Shown here: piece by piece, positions 22,896 to 33,200 of the stretch
Position numbering within the stretch: the stretch's first letter is position 1
Layout: each line of letters opens with the position of its first letter
NCBI GenBank assembly: GCA_943737045.1
Contig: CALSFV010000021.1
Location: 1,054,001-1,118,000 of the forward strand
DNA from: Parapristionchus giblindavisi
Lineage: Eukaryota > Nematoda > Chromadorea > Rhabditida > Diplogasteridae
Direction of reading: 5' to 3'
DNA: 64,000 nt
Translations under genes and position numbers: made by a program
Notes under the pieces: generated by a model
Told to the model about the DNA's origin: nothing
Databases searched by the model: none
Seen by the model: the letters and a program-made list of their open reading frames with translations, nothing else

Positions 22896-23850
22896 GGAAG
22901 TTTGGTCTATTTCATCCAGTCTGCATCAAAAACGTAAGTTATCTATTTCTTTTCCACTATTTTTTTCTTTTTTTAATCTCACGTTCTTGAAATCTTGAGA
23001 TTCGAATTTGTTTCATTTATATTCAATTATAATAAATCAAGTTTTACAGAGACTGGATGATCTTTTCTTTTTTTTCGACACGATCACCATTTTACACTTT
23101 TCATGGACAACTTTTCCATCAATGAAAAACGCATATGACGGGTATTTGTAAGAATCAAGCTATCAAAAATACCAGAAAATCATTTTCCTACTTAATTTTT
23201 TGTAATGGTCGTTACAGATAACGTGTCATATATTTTCTCTTTTCTAGTGCAATTATGCACTTTCCATGGTCACTGGTGAGATCAATTTTTCTTGGCCTCC
23301 TTTAAATTCATTTCCTGGACATACTTTTTTTCATTCATGGCAATTTTCTGAACAAGCTGCGGTTTCGATGAGATGTCTTCATATTCCGACGATCGTATTG
23401 TCATCTTCTCGTGTTATTTTTTGTGCTATTGTGCTCATTCCCCTGTCAGCACTCCTACGGAGGAATGACAGGAGATATGTACAAGCGCCTGGAAATAAAT
23501 CCTCCCATTACTAACTTGCCCTGAACTCCCCCCCCCCCCCCCGGAGAAGGGAATCTTTCTCTCTCCAGGTGGAATTTTTCTTGGTCTATGTTTCATTCAT
23601 TTCCTGGAGAACTTTTTTATTCATGGTCTTGAGTGTCTATCTTTATAAGGCGTGTAATGTCGTATGAGCTTCTATGATTCTCTGGTTCTTGCACACTCTC
23701 CCCTGCCAGCACTCCTTCGGAGGAATGACATGCGAGATGTACAAGCGCCTTGAATTAAATCTTCCCTGTTTTAACTTCCCTACTTACTATGTTCGTTTTA
23801 GGTCCCGCGTCCGTAATTAATTGAGATGTTTTTGGAATAAATATTTGTCA
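22895..23850. repeat. Inverted segmental duplication, far end of unit 3
   Basis: Reverse complement of the upstream flanks at about 4500-5160 and 9825-10770, including the G/C-run (14 C near 23527), the 'CACTCC..CGGAGGAATGACA' semi-palindromes and the 'GGTCCCGCGTCCGT' block. It contains no gene. Confidence 0.8.
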
Positions 23851-24207
23851 CAAATGTATTGTTACGAGCACAGTATGTTAACAAAATAATTAAGATAAGC
23901 CAAGAAGTGTTATTGCTTTTCGTTCATCTTTGTTCAATGATTATTGTTCCTTCATCTTACATTCAAGTATATACGTAGCGGCCGAAACACCATTTATGGT
24001 TCACTTATAAGGCACATTATTAACTAATATATTACTTTTATAATTTATTTTTAACGTGCAAGTAAAACCAATAATAGTACATCTAATTACATTACTAATT
24101 TAATGAAACGTAAAACCGCTTTTATTCATTTCCCAAAGCATAATATAACTCGATAAAATGATTTTTGTCAAATAGACCAATGCACGACTAAAGTGGGTTT
24201 AAATTCT

Positions 24208-24392
24208 TGGAAAAGTAGATGGAAAAGTGAAAAGTAGTGTTTATTTTGTGACTGTAAAAGTAGTTGGAAAAGTAGTCTAGCTTCGTAATTTCATTGCAAC
24301 AGTTCGTAAATTATGAAGCTATGCTACTTTTCCAACTACTTTTACAATCACGAAATTAACACTACTTTTCACTTTTCCATCTACTTTTCCGA
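24208..24392. mobile_element. Foldback element (GGAAAAGTAG arms)
   Basis: The left arm GGAAAAGTAGATGGAAAAGT and its continuation are matched by the reverse complement in the right arm ACTTTTCCATCTACTTTTCC, with about 75-bp arms and a 35-bp loop. No coding content. Confidence 0.85.
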
Positions 24393-24531
24393 GATTTTAA
24401 CACCGCATAACTATTCTGTCACGTTGCTTCAATTATAGACCGGATAGTCAAATTAGCTCGGGTCACTTTAAGCAAGATGAGTAACGGTGCGACTGGCTTC
24501 ATAGATTGGCTTACGCCGCCAGTACAATCTG

Positions 24532-24689
24532 TGGCCGTATGCATGAACATCGGAAAACCGTTTTTTTTTTCGGGAAAATGTGACGTCGTTATCGTAGGCG
24601 GAGGATTTTGGAAAACGCCTCCGCCTACGCTAATGACGTCACATTTTCCCGGAAAACGTTTTTCCCGTTGTCCATGCATACTACGGCCT
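24532..24689. mobile_element. Foldback element with TGACGTC arms
   Basis: Arms pair through GGCCGTATGCATG/CATGCATACTACGGCC, CGGGAAAATGTGACGTC/GACGTCACATTTTCCCG and GTAGGCGGAGG/CCTCCGCCTAC. The frames on both strands across it are palindrome artefacts. A further small inverted repeat with ACGTCACT/AGTGACGT follows at about 24718-24822. Confidence 0.8.
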
Positions 24690-24991
24690 CAGGGAATGAT
24701 AGAACACGAAAGAGCTCAAAGTGAAAAAAATACGTCACTCACTGGAAGTAGACTTATTATTAAAGTATACTTCAAGCCAGTGACGTATGCATATCAATTA
24801 GATTTAAAGTTTTGAAATACTAGAATGGGTATTCCACCCAAACAACAAGTGTAAAAAATGTTACAAGGAAATGAAATAACACCGATGAATTCTAGAAAAT
24901 CAAGACGAACATCAATCACATCTCGTGTGATCAATACAGTGCATTCGTCTTGCCGGCAACTAGAACTAAGAAAAATCCAATATCATGATAA

Positions 24992-25940
24992 GAGGCCGTT
25001 TGCGTAAGAGTCGGGCAAATCTGGATGGGGCTTGGCACAGACCAAAAATTTCGATACCCTCAAAACTTGTGCATAGGGGTTATCGACCACGCTGATGAAG
25101 ATGGGCATAGTCATTTGGCCCCAGTGGTCCCGCAACGCCTGGGTGGGATTACGGTAAAATCAGATTTTCATGCCGTTCTCGGTCCATGACTGAGCTAGAT
25201 GGATGAAAATAGGGCGCCTGGTGCAGAATTCAATGGCAATGACGGCTGTCTACTTCATTTGTTTGGAATTTTTTTAGTGCAACTTTTGATGGAGATGTTT
25301 GCGCCCCTGACGAGTACCACCGTTCGAACCGGAGTAGCGAGAGGATTCCAACTATGTATTTTGAGCTCATATCTCCGTTGGAAGTCCAATATTGTTTCGA
25401 TATTATGATCTGCATCTGAAAGCAGTCGCCCTCCGAAACATGTTTAACATGTCTGAGTGGTGAGAGAGCGTGCGGAAATGAGAGTGAGGGAGCGCGCGGC
25501 GTAAACAACTCCTCGTGATCACTATATTGAGGCAATATTAGCCGTACAACGGAGATATGAGCTCGAAGTACATCGTTGTAATCCTCTCGTCACGCCGGTT
25601 CGAACGGTGGTACTCGTCAAGGGCGCAAACGTCTCCATCAAAAGTTGCACTATACGAGCTTTTTGTAAAAATTTCAAAACAAATGAAGTAGACAGCCGTC
25701 ATTGCCATTGAATTCAGTACCAGGAGCCCAATTGTCATCCATCTAGATCAACCATGGACCGAGAACGGCTTAAAAAAGTGATTTTACCGTAATCCCACCC
25801 GGGCGTTGCGGGACCACTGGGGCCAAAATGACTATGCGCATCTTCATCAGCGTGGTCGATAACCCCTATACACAAGTTTTGAGGGAATCTAAATTTTTGG
25901 TCTGTGCCAAGCCTTGTTCGACTCTTACGCAAACGGCCTC
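24992..25940. mobile_element. 0.95-kb long-arm foldback element
   Basis: Terminal GAGGCCGTTTGCGTAAGAGTC and its reverse complement bound two arms of about 400 bp separated by a centre near 25410-25540. Arm identity is high but not perfect. Open frames on both arms mirror each other and are not taken as genes. Flanks show ATAAG on both sides, perhaps a target duplication. Confidence 0.85.
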
Positions 25941-25971
25941 ATAAGAATAACGAGGCTATTCTACGCAACCA

Positions 25972-27390
25972 CTCTGGTATTTCAAAACTTAAAGTCTACT
26001 TAAAATCTGCACTTGAAGTTGACTTGTAAGTCTATTTCAAGTTAAACGTAAGTCTTCTTCAAGTGGTGTGGTATACTGTAATGCATATCGTCAAATGTTC
26101 TTTCACTTGAAGTAGACTTAAAGACTACTTCAAGTCTATGACGTAGTTTAACAATTGTAAGTAGACTTTAAGAGAGACTATCTGACTCAGTGAACATATT
26201 TTGCTTATGGCTTGGCACTTGGTCAAAAAGTGATAGGAACCGATCGGGCCCAAATTGTGCATTGGTGTCTTATGGGGTGGCATGAGATCACAGACGGAGT
26301 TAGGGATCGTCATATCTGCTCCTTCGCTAAATAACGTAAGTTCAACATAATGGCATCAAAATTTCAAAGTTTACGGATTCGTTCGATATGTGTATGCGAC
26401 GATGGGTAATAATAAGCAGGTAAATTACACCAAGTCTCATCCCGGTCCAAAACCATGAGGCCCAGAAAAAATTTAAAAACCAATAATAAATTTGTTTTAT
26501 TTTTTGTTTTATTTTTCCTACAAATGCCTCTCGGTGGGTGACTTTTTTTATTTCTTTAATTTGACGAGTATTCATTAATGTAACTCATATATGAAAATGA
26601 ACTAAAACAAATGGGTACAAATTTGCCTTCTTCCCGAAAAACCACGACTAATTCGCCTTTTTTTCGCAAACTGAGCCGATTAAGCGTGTGCCGGTTACGG
26701 TAATGCAAATGCGGAAATTCAAGCATTGTATGTTTTCATTCGTTTTCGGTATTATATTATTGTTTTCTTTTGTATTTTGTTTGATATCTGAATATCAAAG
26801 GAGTAATATGACACTATTTTTCGATAAAATATGAAAAATGAAGTATTTTGAATTTCCGCATTTGCATTATGGTAGTCAGTTTGCGATAAAAAAGGCGAAT
26901 TAGTCGTGGTTATTCGGGAAGAAGGCAAATTTGTACCCATTTGTTTTAGTTCATTTTCATATATGAGTTACATTAATGAATACTCGTCAAATTAAAGAAA
27001 TAAAAAAAGTCACCCACCGAGAGGCATTTGTAGGAAAAATAAAACAAAAAATAAAACTAATTTTTTATTGGTTTTTTAGTTTTTTCTGGGACTCACGGTT
27101 TTGGACCGGGATGAGACTTGGTGTAATTTACCTGCTTATTATTACCCATCGTCGCATACACATATCGAACGAATCCGTAAACTTTGAAATTTTGATGCCA
27201 TTATGTGGAACTTACGTTATTTAGCGAAGGAGCAGATATGACGAAACCTAACTCCGTCTGTGATCTCATGCCACCCCATACTACACCTATGCACAATTTG
27301 GGCCCGTTCGGTTCCTATCACTTTTTGGCCAAGTGCCAAGAGAATGTCACTTGAGCCAGATAGTCTCTCTTAAGTTTCGAAATACCAGAG
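25972..27390. mobile_element. 1.4-kb long-arm foldback element
   Basis: The ends CTCTGGTATTTCAAAACTTA and TAAGTTTCGAAATACCAGAG are inverted. Inside, arms of about 550-600 bp (from about 26200 and back from about 27360) are near-identical reverse complements around a centre near 26800. A 'MNTRQIKEIKKVTHREAF' frame appears once per arm on opposite strands. No transposase was recognised. The left 200 bp carry the AAGTCTACTT words shared with 58.2-58.8 and 60.8-61.1 kb. Confidence 0.85.
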
Positions 27391-27483
27391 CAGTGGACAA
27401 TTGGTATCAATTTACTGAAAGAACTGCAAATAAACGAATAAATAAAATGGTGCGATAGACGACAATATCTAGAAGGATTACAA

Positions 27484-28041
27484 TTAAAGGCGCATGCAAA
27501 GCTAATTTGAATATCACCGCTCCCTCACATTCTTTCGCTTACTTTGTCTACGAGTAAGCGCTGTCAGTAGAGATGGCAATAATGCACAATTCATTGCGGG
27601 CCCGCAGAGCGGTCTATAATCATTGCGGGCCCGCAAACTATTAGATAGGGGAGGGGAGCGATTGCGGGCCCGCAATGGCTTTGCGGGCCCGCAATGACTA
27701 CTTCATTCCTACCCTTCTACTTTCTGTGATCGGTCGTTCAACTCATTTCTCTTCAATTTCCTTCGTTAACAGAGAAAAACGACCGATCACAAAAAAAATT
27801 AGCAGCGTAGGAATGAAGTAGTAATTGCGGGCCCGCAAAGCCATTGCGGGCCCGCAATCGCTTACCCTCCCCTCCCTCTGAGTTTGCGGGCCCGCAATGA
27901 TTTTACAATGATTTTACACCGCACTGCGGGCCCGCAATCATTAGCAATGAAAATTGAATTTCATTGCGGGCCCGCAACGCCCGAAGTGCCAACTCTAGCT
28001 GTCAGGATAGTGTTTCAAATTGATCCAGGGAGTGCCTTTAA
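27484..28041. mobile_element. Hairpin TTAA element, copy b, split by a hAT MITE
   Basis: The left half (TTAAAGGCGCATGCAAAGCTAATTTGA) and the right half (ending GGGAGTGCCTTTAA) of the hairpin family are separated by the hAT-like insertion at 27568-27997, which duplicated GCTGTCAG. This gives a relative age: the hairpin element came first. Confidence 0.8.
27568..27997. mobile_element. hAT-like MITE with nine GCGGGCCCGC palindromes, copy 1
   Basis: Ends TAGAGATGGCA and TGCCAACTCTA are inverted repeats flanked by a perfect 8-bp duplication, GCTGTCAG (27560-27567 and 27998-28005). Eight-bp duplications and TAG(A/G)G-type ends are typical of hAT transposons. Nine copies of the palindrome TTGCGGGCCCGCAA (some with one end changed) are spread on both halves; the centre has an inverted GATCGGTCGTT/AACGACCGATC pair. 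No protein is encoded. Confidence 0.9.
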
Positions 28042-28094
28042 GTGTAAAGCTTTAAACCTTTTTGTATCCCTTTTCCGTACGTTTTGTAGCAATC

Positions 28095-28337
28095 ATGTCA
28101 GACGAGTCAAACACCTCAATAACACGTTTCCCACTGTCATCATGCCCATATCACATTATCGACGTTGGAAAAGCAAGAGAAATATTGCCGACAAGATCTC
28201 CGTCTCGGCCAGTGATCGAGCCTTATCAGACCCTTATCAAGAAGTTGCATATAATGATGATTTGTCATCTCACGCACGGCATGGCGCTTATCGTGGTCTT
28301 CACTATTGTGCCTGAAATTGTCTACAATGACAAATAA
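28095..28337 (+). CDS. Hypothetical 80-residue protein with C-terminal hydrophobic segment
   Basis: The frame begins MSDESNTSITRFPLSSC after a TTTGTAG acceptor-like site and ends in a hydrophobic helix 'HGMALIVVFTIVPEIVYNDK', then TAA. The last 60 bp are repeated at about 29040-29098 ('LIILFTIVSETVYYYK' in a second frame). I do not recognise it. It could be a small tail-anchored protein or a last exon. Confidence 0.35.
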   Translation: MSDESNTSITRFPLSSCPYHIIDVGKAREILPTRSPSRPVIEPYQTLIKKLHIMMICHLTHGMALIVVFTIVPEIVYNDK

Positions 28338-28509
28338 ATTAAATGTTTAAAAAATATATGCATGCACATTAAGACTAAAATGTAATTTGGTACAAAATAA
28401 ATATCGTATGCTGCCTTACGGTTTTGTATAAAAAATAGATCAACAGCACCTTTGAAAGTTGATTCGTACTAAGTCGACCATGCTGATTTTCGCTATCTAT
28501 GTCACTAAC

Positions 28510-28876
28510 TAGGGTTGGCAATAACGCACACGCATTGCGGGCCCGCAATGCTCTGTAAAATCATTGCGGGCCCGCAACCTCGAAAGGAGAGGAGGGGGAG
28601 TGATTGCGGGCCCGCAATAGCATTGCGGGCCCGCAACGACTACTTTATTCCTACCCTCTACTTTTTGTGATCGGTCGTTCTTCTATGTTCTCTTCACTTT
28701 CCTTCGTTCTCTCGTTGCGGGCCCGCAATGCTATTGCGGGCCCGCAATCGCTCCCCCTCCCCTCTCTCCAAGTTTGCGGGCCCGCAATGATTTTACACCG
28801 CACTGCGGGCCCGCAATCATTAGCAATAAAAAGACAAATCTATTGCGGGCCCGCAACCCCCGAATAGCCAACTCTA
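28510..28876. mobile_element. hAT-like MITE with nine GCGGGCCCGC palindromes, copy 2
   Basis: Ends TAGGGTTGGCA and AGCCAACTCTA with a perfect 8-bp duplication TCACTAAC (28502-28509, 28877-28884). It again has nine GCGGGCCCGC palindromes, arranged in the same order as copy 1 (for example a 'TTTACACCGCAC' spacer before the eighth). Confidence 0.92.
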
Positions 28877-29042
28877 TCACTAACCATGATTTCAACCATC
28901 AAATAAACTATTCCCTAGTAAGAATGAGAACCGAATGGATGATATCTATCTACAGACTTTGTTTGTATCTCATATGCGAATAATTCTCATCCAGTCGGTT
29001 CTCATCCGGCCCTTTGCCTTTTTTTTTATCTCGATTGGTTAG

Positions 29043-29429
29043 ATGTACCTCATCATACTCTTCACAATTGTGTCTGAAACTGTCTACTATTACAAATCGT
29101 GGCCATTTTCTTATCAGCAGTTGATGTCACGCTGTTTTCTAGGTATCTTTTCCCTGAAAAATATTCCCTGCACACAATTCTCCACGATGAAGGGGCGTAA
29201 AGCATCGAGAGCCAATCGCAAAGTAACTTTATTTGTTGTCATCGACAGAGTAGGCGGTAACTGGGCAAGTTGCACCAAGATATATTGCGTCAGCCTTGCG
29301 ATTTACGATGGTCAGATCGACAACGTGGTTAGAGATGTAGATAGACGAAGAGAGCAAGGTGGAGAGAAACTATTTGAAACATATCACGAGGTGGTTTGCT
29401 ATGTACAGACTGAGGTTCGCACAGTGTAG
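29043..29429 (+). CDS. Hypothetical protein or exon set, weakly supported
   Basis: A 128-codon frame. It starts with the hydrophobic segment duplicated from 28.3 kb and continues with a basic part ('MKGRKASRANRKVTLF') and a polar part ('VVRDVDRRREQGGEK'). A possible donor (GAG|GTGGTT) lies near 29390. There is no recognised domain. Confidence 0.2.
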   Translation: MYLIILFTIVSETVYYYKSWPFSYQQLMSRCFLGIFSLKNIPCTQFSTMKGRKASRANRKVTLFVVIDRVGGNWASCTKIYCVSLAIYDGQIDNVVRDVDRRREQGGEKLFETYHEVVCYVQTEVRTV

Positions 29430-29484
29430 TGCACAAAGTGCTGTCCTATTGAACAAGTAGGTTCCGGGTTCTTGCTTTTGTCCT

Positions 29485-29596
29485 TTAAAGGGAGCGTAAC
29501 CTCTCTCAATGGTCCCTTTGAGGCGCAATGCTCCCTCGTTGTTAGAGAACAGAGAAATAATGTGCGCAATGAAGAGGCCATTGAGAGAGGTAACGG
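29485..29596. mobile_element. Second hairpin TTAA family (GGGAGCGTAACCTCTCTCAA), copy 1
   Basis: Left end TTAAAGGGAGCGTAACC and right end reading GAGAGAGGTAACG as inverted repeats around GTTGTTAGAGAACAG. Related copies are at about 34472-34575 and 56080-56188. Confidence 0.7.
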
Positions 29597-30215
29597 TGGC
29601 TTTCATAAACAAATCGAAATGCGATGACCACTACTAGCATGTGCAAGTTATCACTATTAAAATGCTCTTCCTCTCTCATTCCCGCATCCGTTTGTAAGTC
29701 TAATTAAGTACTAATTAGTGAACACTGCGAACGATTGGATTTGCAGACCCTCAACCTATCTAAATATAGACGTGATAGGAATAGTTCGATGCGGGAACCG
29801 CCGAACTAGGGAAGGAACGAACGAGATCTAGTGTGTCGTTCTCGATAAGAGCGATCGTACGTGAATTGGCGCAGAGATAAGGGCGGGTATAAGAGACACT
29901 GATGATATCAATCTCTGGTGATAAGAAGATAGAGATCTATGAGAAGAGCAATCTCCCTCTTGGTTGAAGAATATGTGTGCTGTTTTGTGCGAAAGCGCTT
30001 GCACCGTTAACCTTCTTAGAGAGTTTTGTCCTTGATCACTAACAGCTATCGCATCTTCTTATAGGTATATTCATGCATTGGCGCGTGCTCAGTCTCGCTT
30101 TTTAGGAGTTATCACGTTCTTGAATTTTTCGACGGTCCCAAAATAGCCGCAGCATTGTTTGTATTATATCGTTCTTTTTTTAGTTTTATAATTATTGATC
30201 TTTGATCTTTCAGAA

Positions 30216-33200
30216 ATGGTTGCTAATCTCGACAAGCTTATCGAGGAGATGCGCAGCATCTTTTCAGTGGACAATGTGAACGTTGATGAGGTTTGTTTTT
30301 TGTTAATTTTTAGAAAAATTTACATTTATTTGATTTTCTTCTTGTGATTTTTTTTATTTCCGTTTCGCTTTGTAAGTATGATTAATGGAATTTCATGCCC
30401 CAGGGGACATTCCTTGTTTAAAAAATTTAATATATTAAATACCTAAGATCGAGATGGTGCTTCATAACTACAAGTCCAAGAGGAAGGATTGGAACAAATA
30501 CGCCATCTTCGATGAGAGGCAGTATGTTATTTTTTACTTGTTGTGTATATTTATTATCTGTTTATCTTTTTTATATTGTTTAAAAAAAATAATATTTCAC
30601 TAGTTGGTCTTATTTTTATATTATGAATAAGATATCTGCGCAAAAAATATCTGCGTATTTCTCTCCAAAATACATAGTTTCAATTCAATTCAATTCAATT
30701 CAATTCTTTATTCAATCAGCACATTAAATGCAGAGGGGGCCAAAACAGGGGGAATTTTCTTATCCACAAGATTTATCCTTTCGTCTCTGAGAGAATTCAT
30801 CTCCATTCAAGAAAACGTCCGCACATGAAACTTGATTAGAATAGTAAAATAACCCACGAAAATTTTACGTTGTTCGTCCAATAGGCCTGCTTGACGAGTT
30901 GACGAGTTGACGACGAGTTGACATTGTTTAGTTGCCAATATTATCAATGAGGTGTTCGTTATCAATGCGAAATCTTATGCTGACAATCACTCATCCAACA
31001 TTCTGTTGTAATGTTTCTGAGAAATGCGAAGTCGAACAAAACAGCTTTATTGTAATGTAAAGGGTATGCAACAAAATATGCACATCATAATTCTGTAAGA
31101 TAGGCGCGAAGAGAAAAAAGAGGGGAAAACTCTCCTGAGGTGTATGCTCTGTTCAAAATTCACAAAAGAAACGAAAATAACGGAAAAGGGAGTGAGAGAG
31201 TGTGCAAAACAAAATTTTGCCCTGATTTTCTATTCCTTTCGTACCTTTCCAACGGATCACTAGTCGTTCACCACTTCCTGTATAATCTTAGCCCAAGGCC
31301 TTGCCGGTTGCACAGTCAGGGCGAACCATAGTAGCCATGAGATATTGGAGATATGCAGACATAAGAATATCCCGAAATGGGCCAGTCCCTTGGCCACAAC
31401 TCTTTCGTTGCAGAAGACTGCCGCACGGTGGAGAAACGGCGCTGAATTAGTGTTTTTAAAGTTAAAAATAGGTCACCCAGAGCTATTTTGCTCCTCGTTC
31501 TGGCAAGACTCTCTCGTACAGAAATATAGCGAGAGATACTCTCTATTCAATGCGGCAAGTAAAATTATCCCTGTGGTGTGCAATTAATAGTTATGAAAAA
31601 CTTTCCATTGCATAGATGAGATGATAATTGAAAAGTAACCTTTTTTCGTGTTCTCTGCATTTGCCGTAGTGTGTTCTCTGAAATGATATTCATGAATATA
31701 TTGTAGCAAAAAATATATCGTAGAATATAATCATTACAGGATGCGCCAAAATTACCCGGACTGAATTCACCATTATGATTCCCATACCCCCAATGCATAT
31801 GCGTAACTCCTATTGTAGTATCATGAAGAATAATCATTGGCCACTTCGTGTTTAAGGTTTCAAGTCAGTTAGTCAAGTCTTCTAGTAAAGAGGAAGTCAT
31901 GTCGACAACAATCCATCATTCTCAAGTGTACAAGAGCAGAGTGGCATCGTTCATCAGCTCGGCGTTCACGAGTCGGATGTATGCGATACCGGTAATAGGT
32001 ACCGAGATCTTGGTACTAACAAGGAACGTACGGGCAGAGGTAGACGTATCTCTGTTTCCACCGCTACGAACCGAGTTCGCATCCGAAAGATGTTGTTTCG
32101 AAACCATAAACAGACCATCTGGAATCTCGATATCTCGAACACTTCCGTTCGTCATCTCCTCAATTCTAACAATAAGCTGACTCTTCTCCGTTGCAAGTGC
32201 CGCAAACTGTATGAACTGAATGAGCGGCAGAACAAGCACCGCTGAGAACAGCACCCTCAACTGTTTCTGCGTTGTGCCAGGTCCGCGCACTTCAGCACGA
32301 TGTTCAAAGACAAGAATATCTTACCTTCGAAAGCAACCTGAATATCAATAACCACACAATCATTGCCTCTGATCCTGAAGAATCCTACAAGAGAGCTGGG
32401 GTCATGGGTCATATCAGTCATCCACAATAGGCTGCTCTTTGAACAACTTGAACGTCCCCACTAGTTTTTGCCTCTTCATGCGTCTAGATCAATAAGGCGT
32501 ATTATACCAAGAACATCCTCGAACACGCGCTTTTACTCCGATACCATAACCACTTCGGTCAGGACCACTAGACCTTTCGGTATGATTCTGTCGTCAATCA
32601 CATGACAAAGTTCACCCAGTCGTGGTTTTTTACCCATGAACACGGCTAAATCCATCACACTGAATGGCTTCCGAACTCCCCCGATCCCAACCTCCTCGAC
32701 TGCAGTGCTTGGAGGTGTTGTAGGCCAAGATGTCCTCTACCAAGCATCAGACCCTCGACTCCCTCAAGGCTCCCCTTCTCAAGGCATGAGACGAACTCGA
32801 TGACATTTACCCGCGGGAATAGACAGTCGCATATGAGGAGAGACTCAAGGCATGTGCCAGAGCTAAAAGAGACCACAACGAGATTCGCTAGTACATTACT
32901 GCTGCCCATATTCTTGATAAGCTTTACGATGAACCACACCACTGAAGTCACATTTACAAGGGGAGAATCATATGGAGACAACAGTCCGGGTAATTATGGC
33001 GCACCCTGTATGCTCAATATGTAAGCTCTATCAGTGAGCACAATAAGTAGGCACAATAGTAAGCACAGCGTTTCAGCCCTGTGGGGAGAGCGGAAATAGA
33101 ATTTTTGGCAAGATGCCAATAATGCACATCAACTGAGGGGGCGGAGTCTCTCTCCTCCGCGCCCTTGCATGCGTCGCGTGTCGCGTCGCGTGTCTCTAAC

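Noticed and set aside
26342..27224. The same 'MNTRQIKEIKKVTHREAF' frame on opposite strands
   Set aside because: It is one sequence present in both arms of a foldback; no domain or paralogue elsewhere supports coding.
28604..28867. 'MRARN...AGPQ' protein with repeated motifs
   Set aside because: It is the translation of GCGGGCCCGC palindromes within a MITE.
27568..28876. Evenly repeated GCGGGCCCGC motifs looked like a CRISPR-type or CpG-island array
   Set aside because: Spacing is irregular, units are palindromes inside elements with inverted ends and 8-bp target duplications, and the genome is eukaryotic; a hAT-like MITE explains it.
31848..32290. Possible sensory or transmembrane gene on the minus strand
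   Set aside because: The plus strand of the same segment is a decayed mariner transposase between TA-flanked inverted ends.
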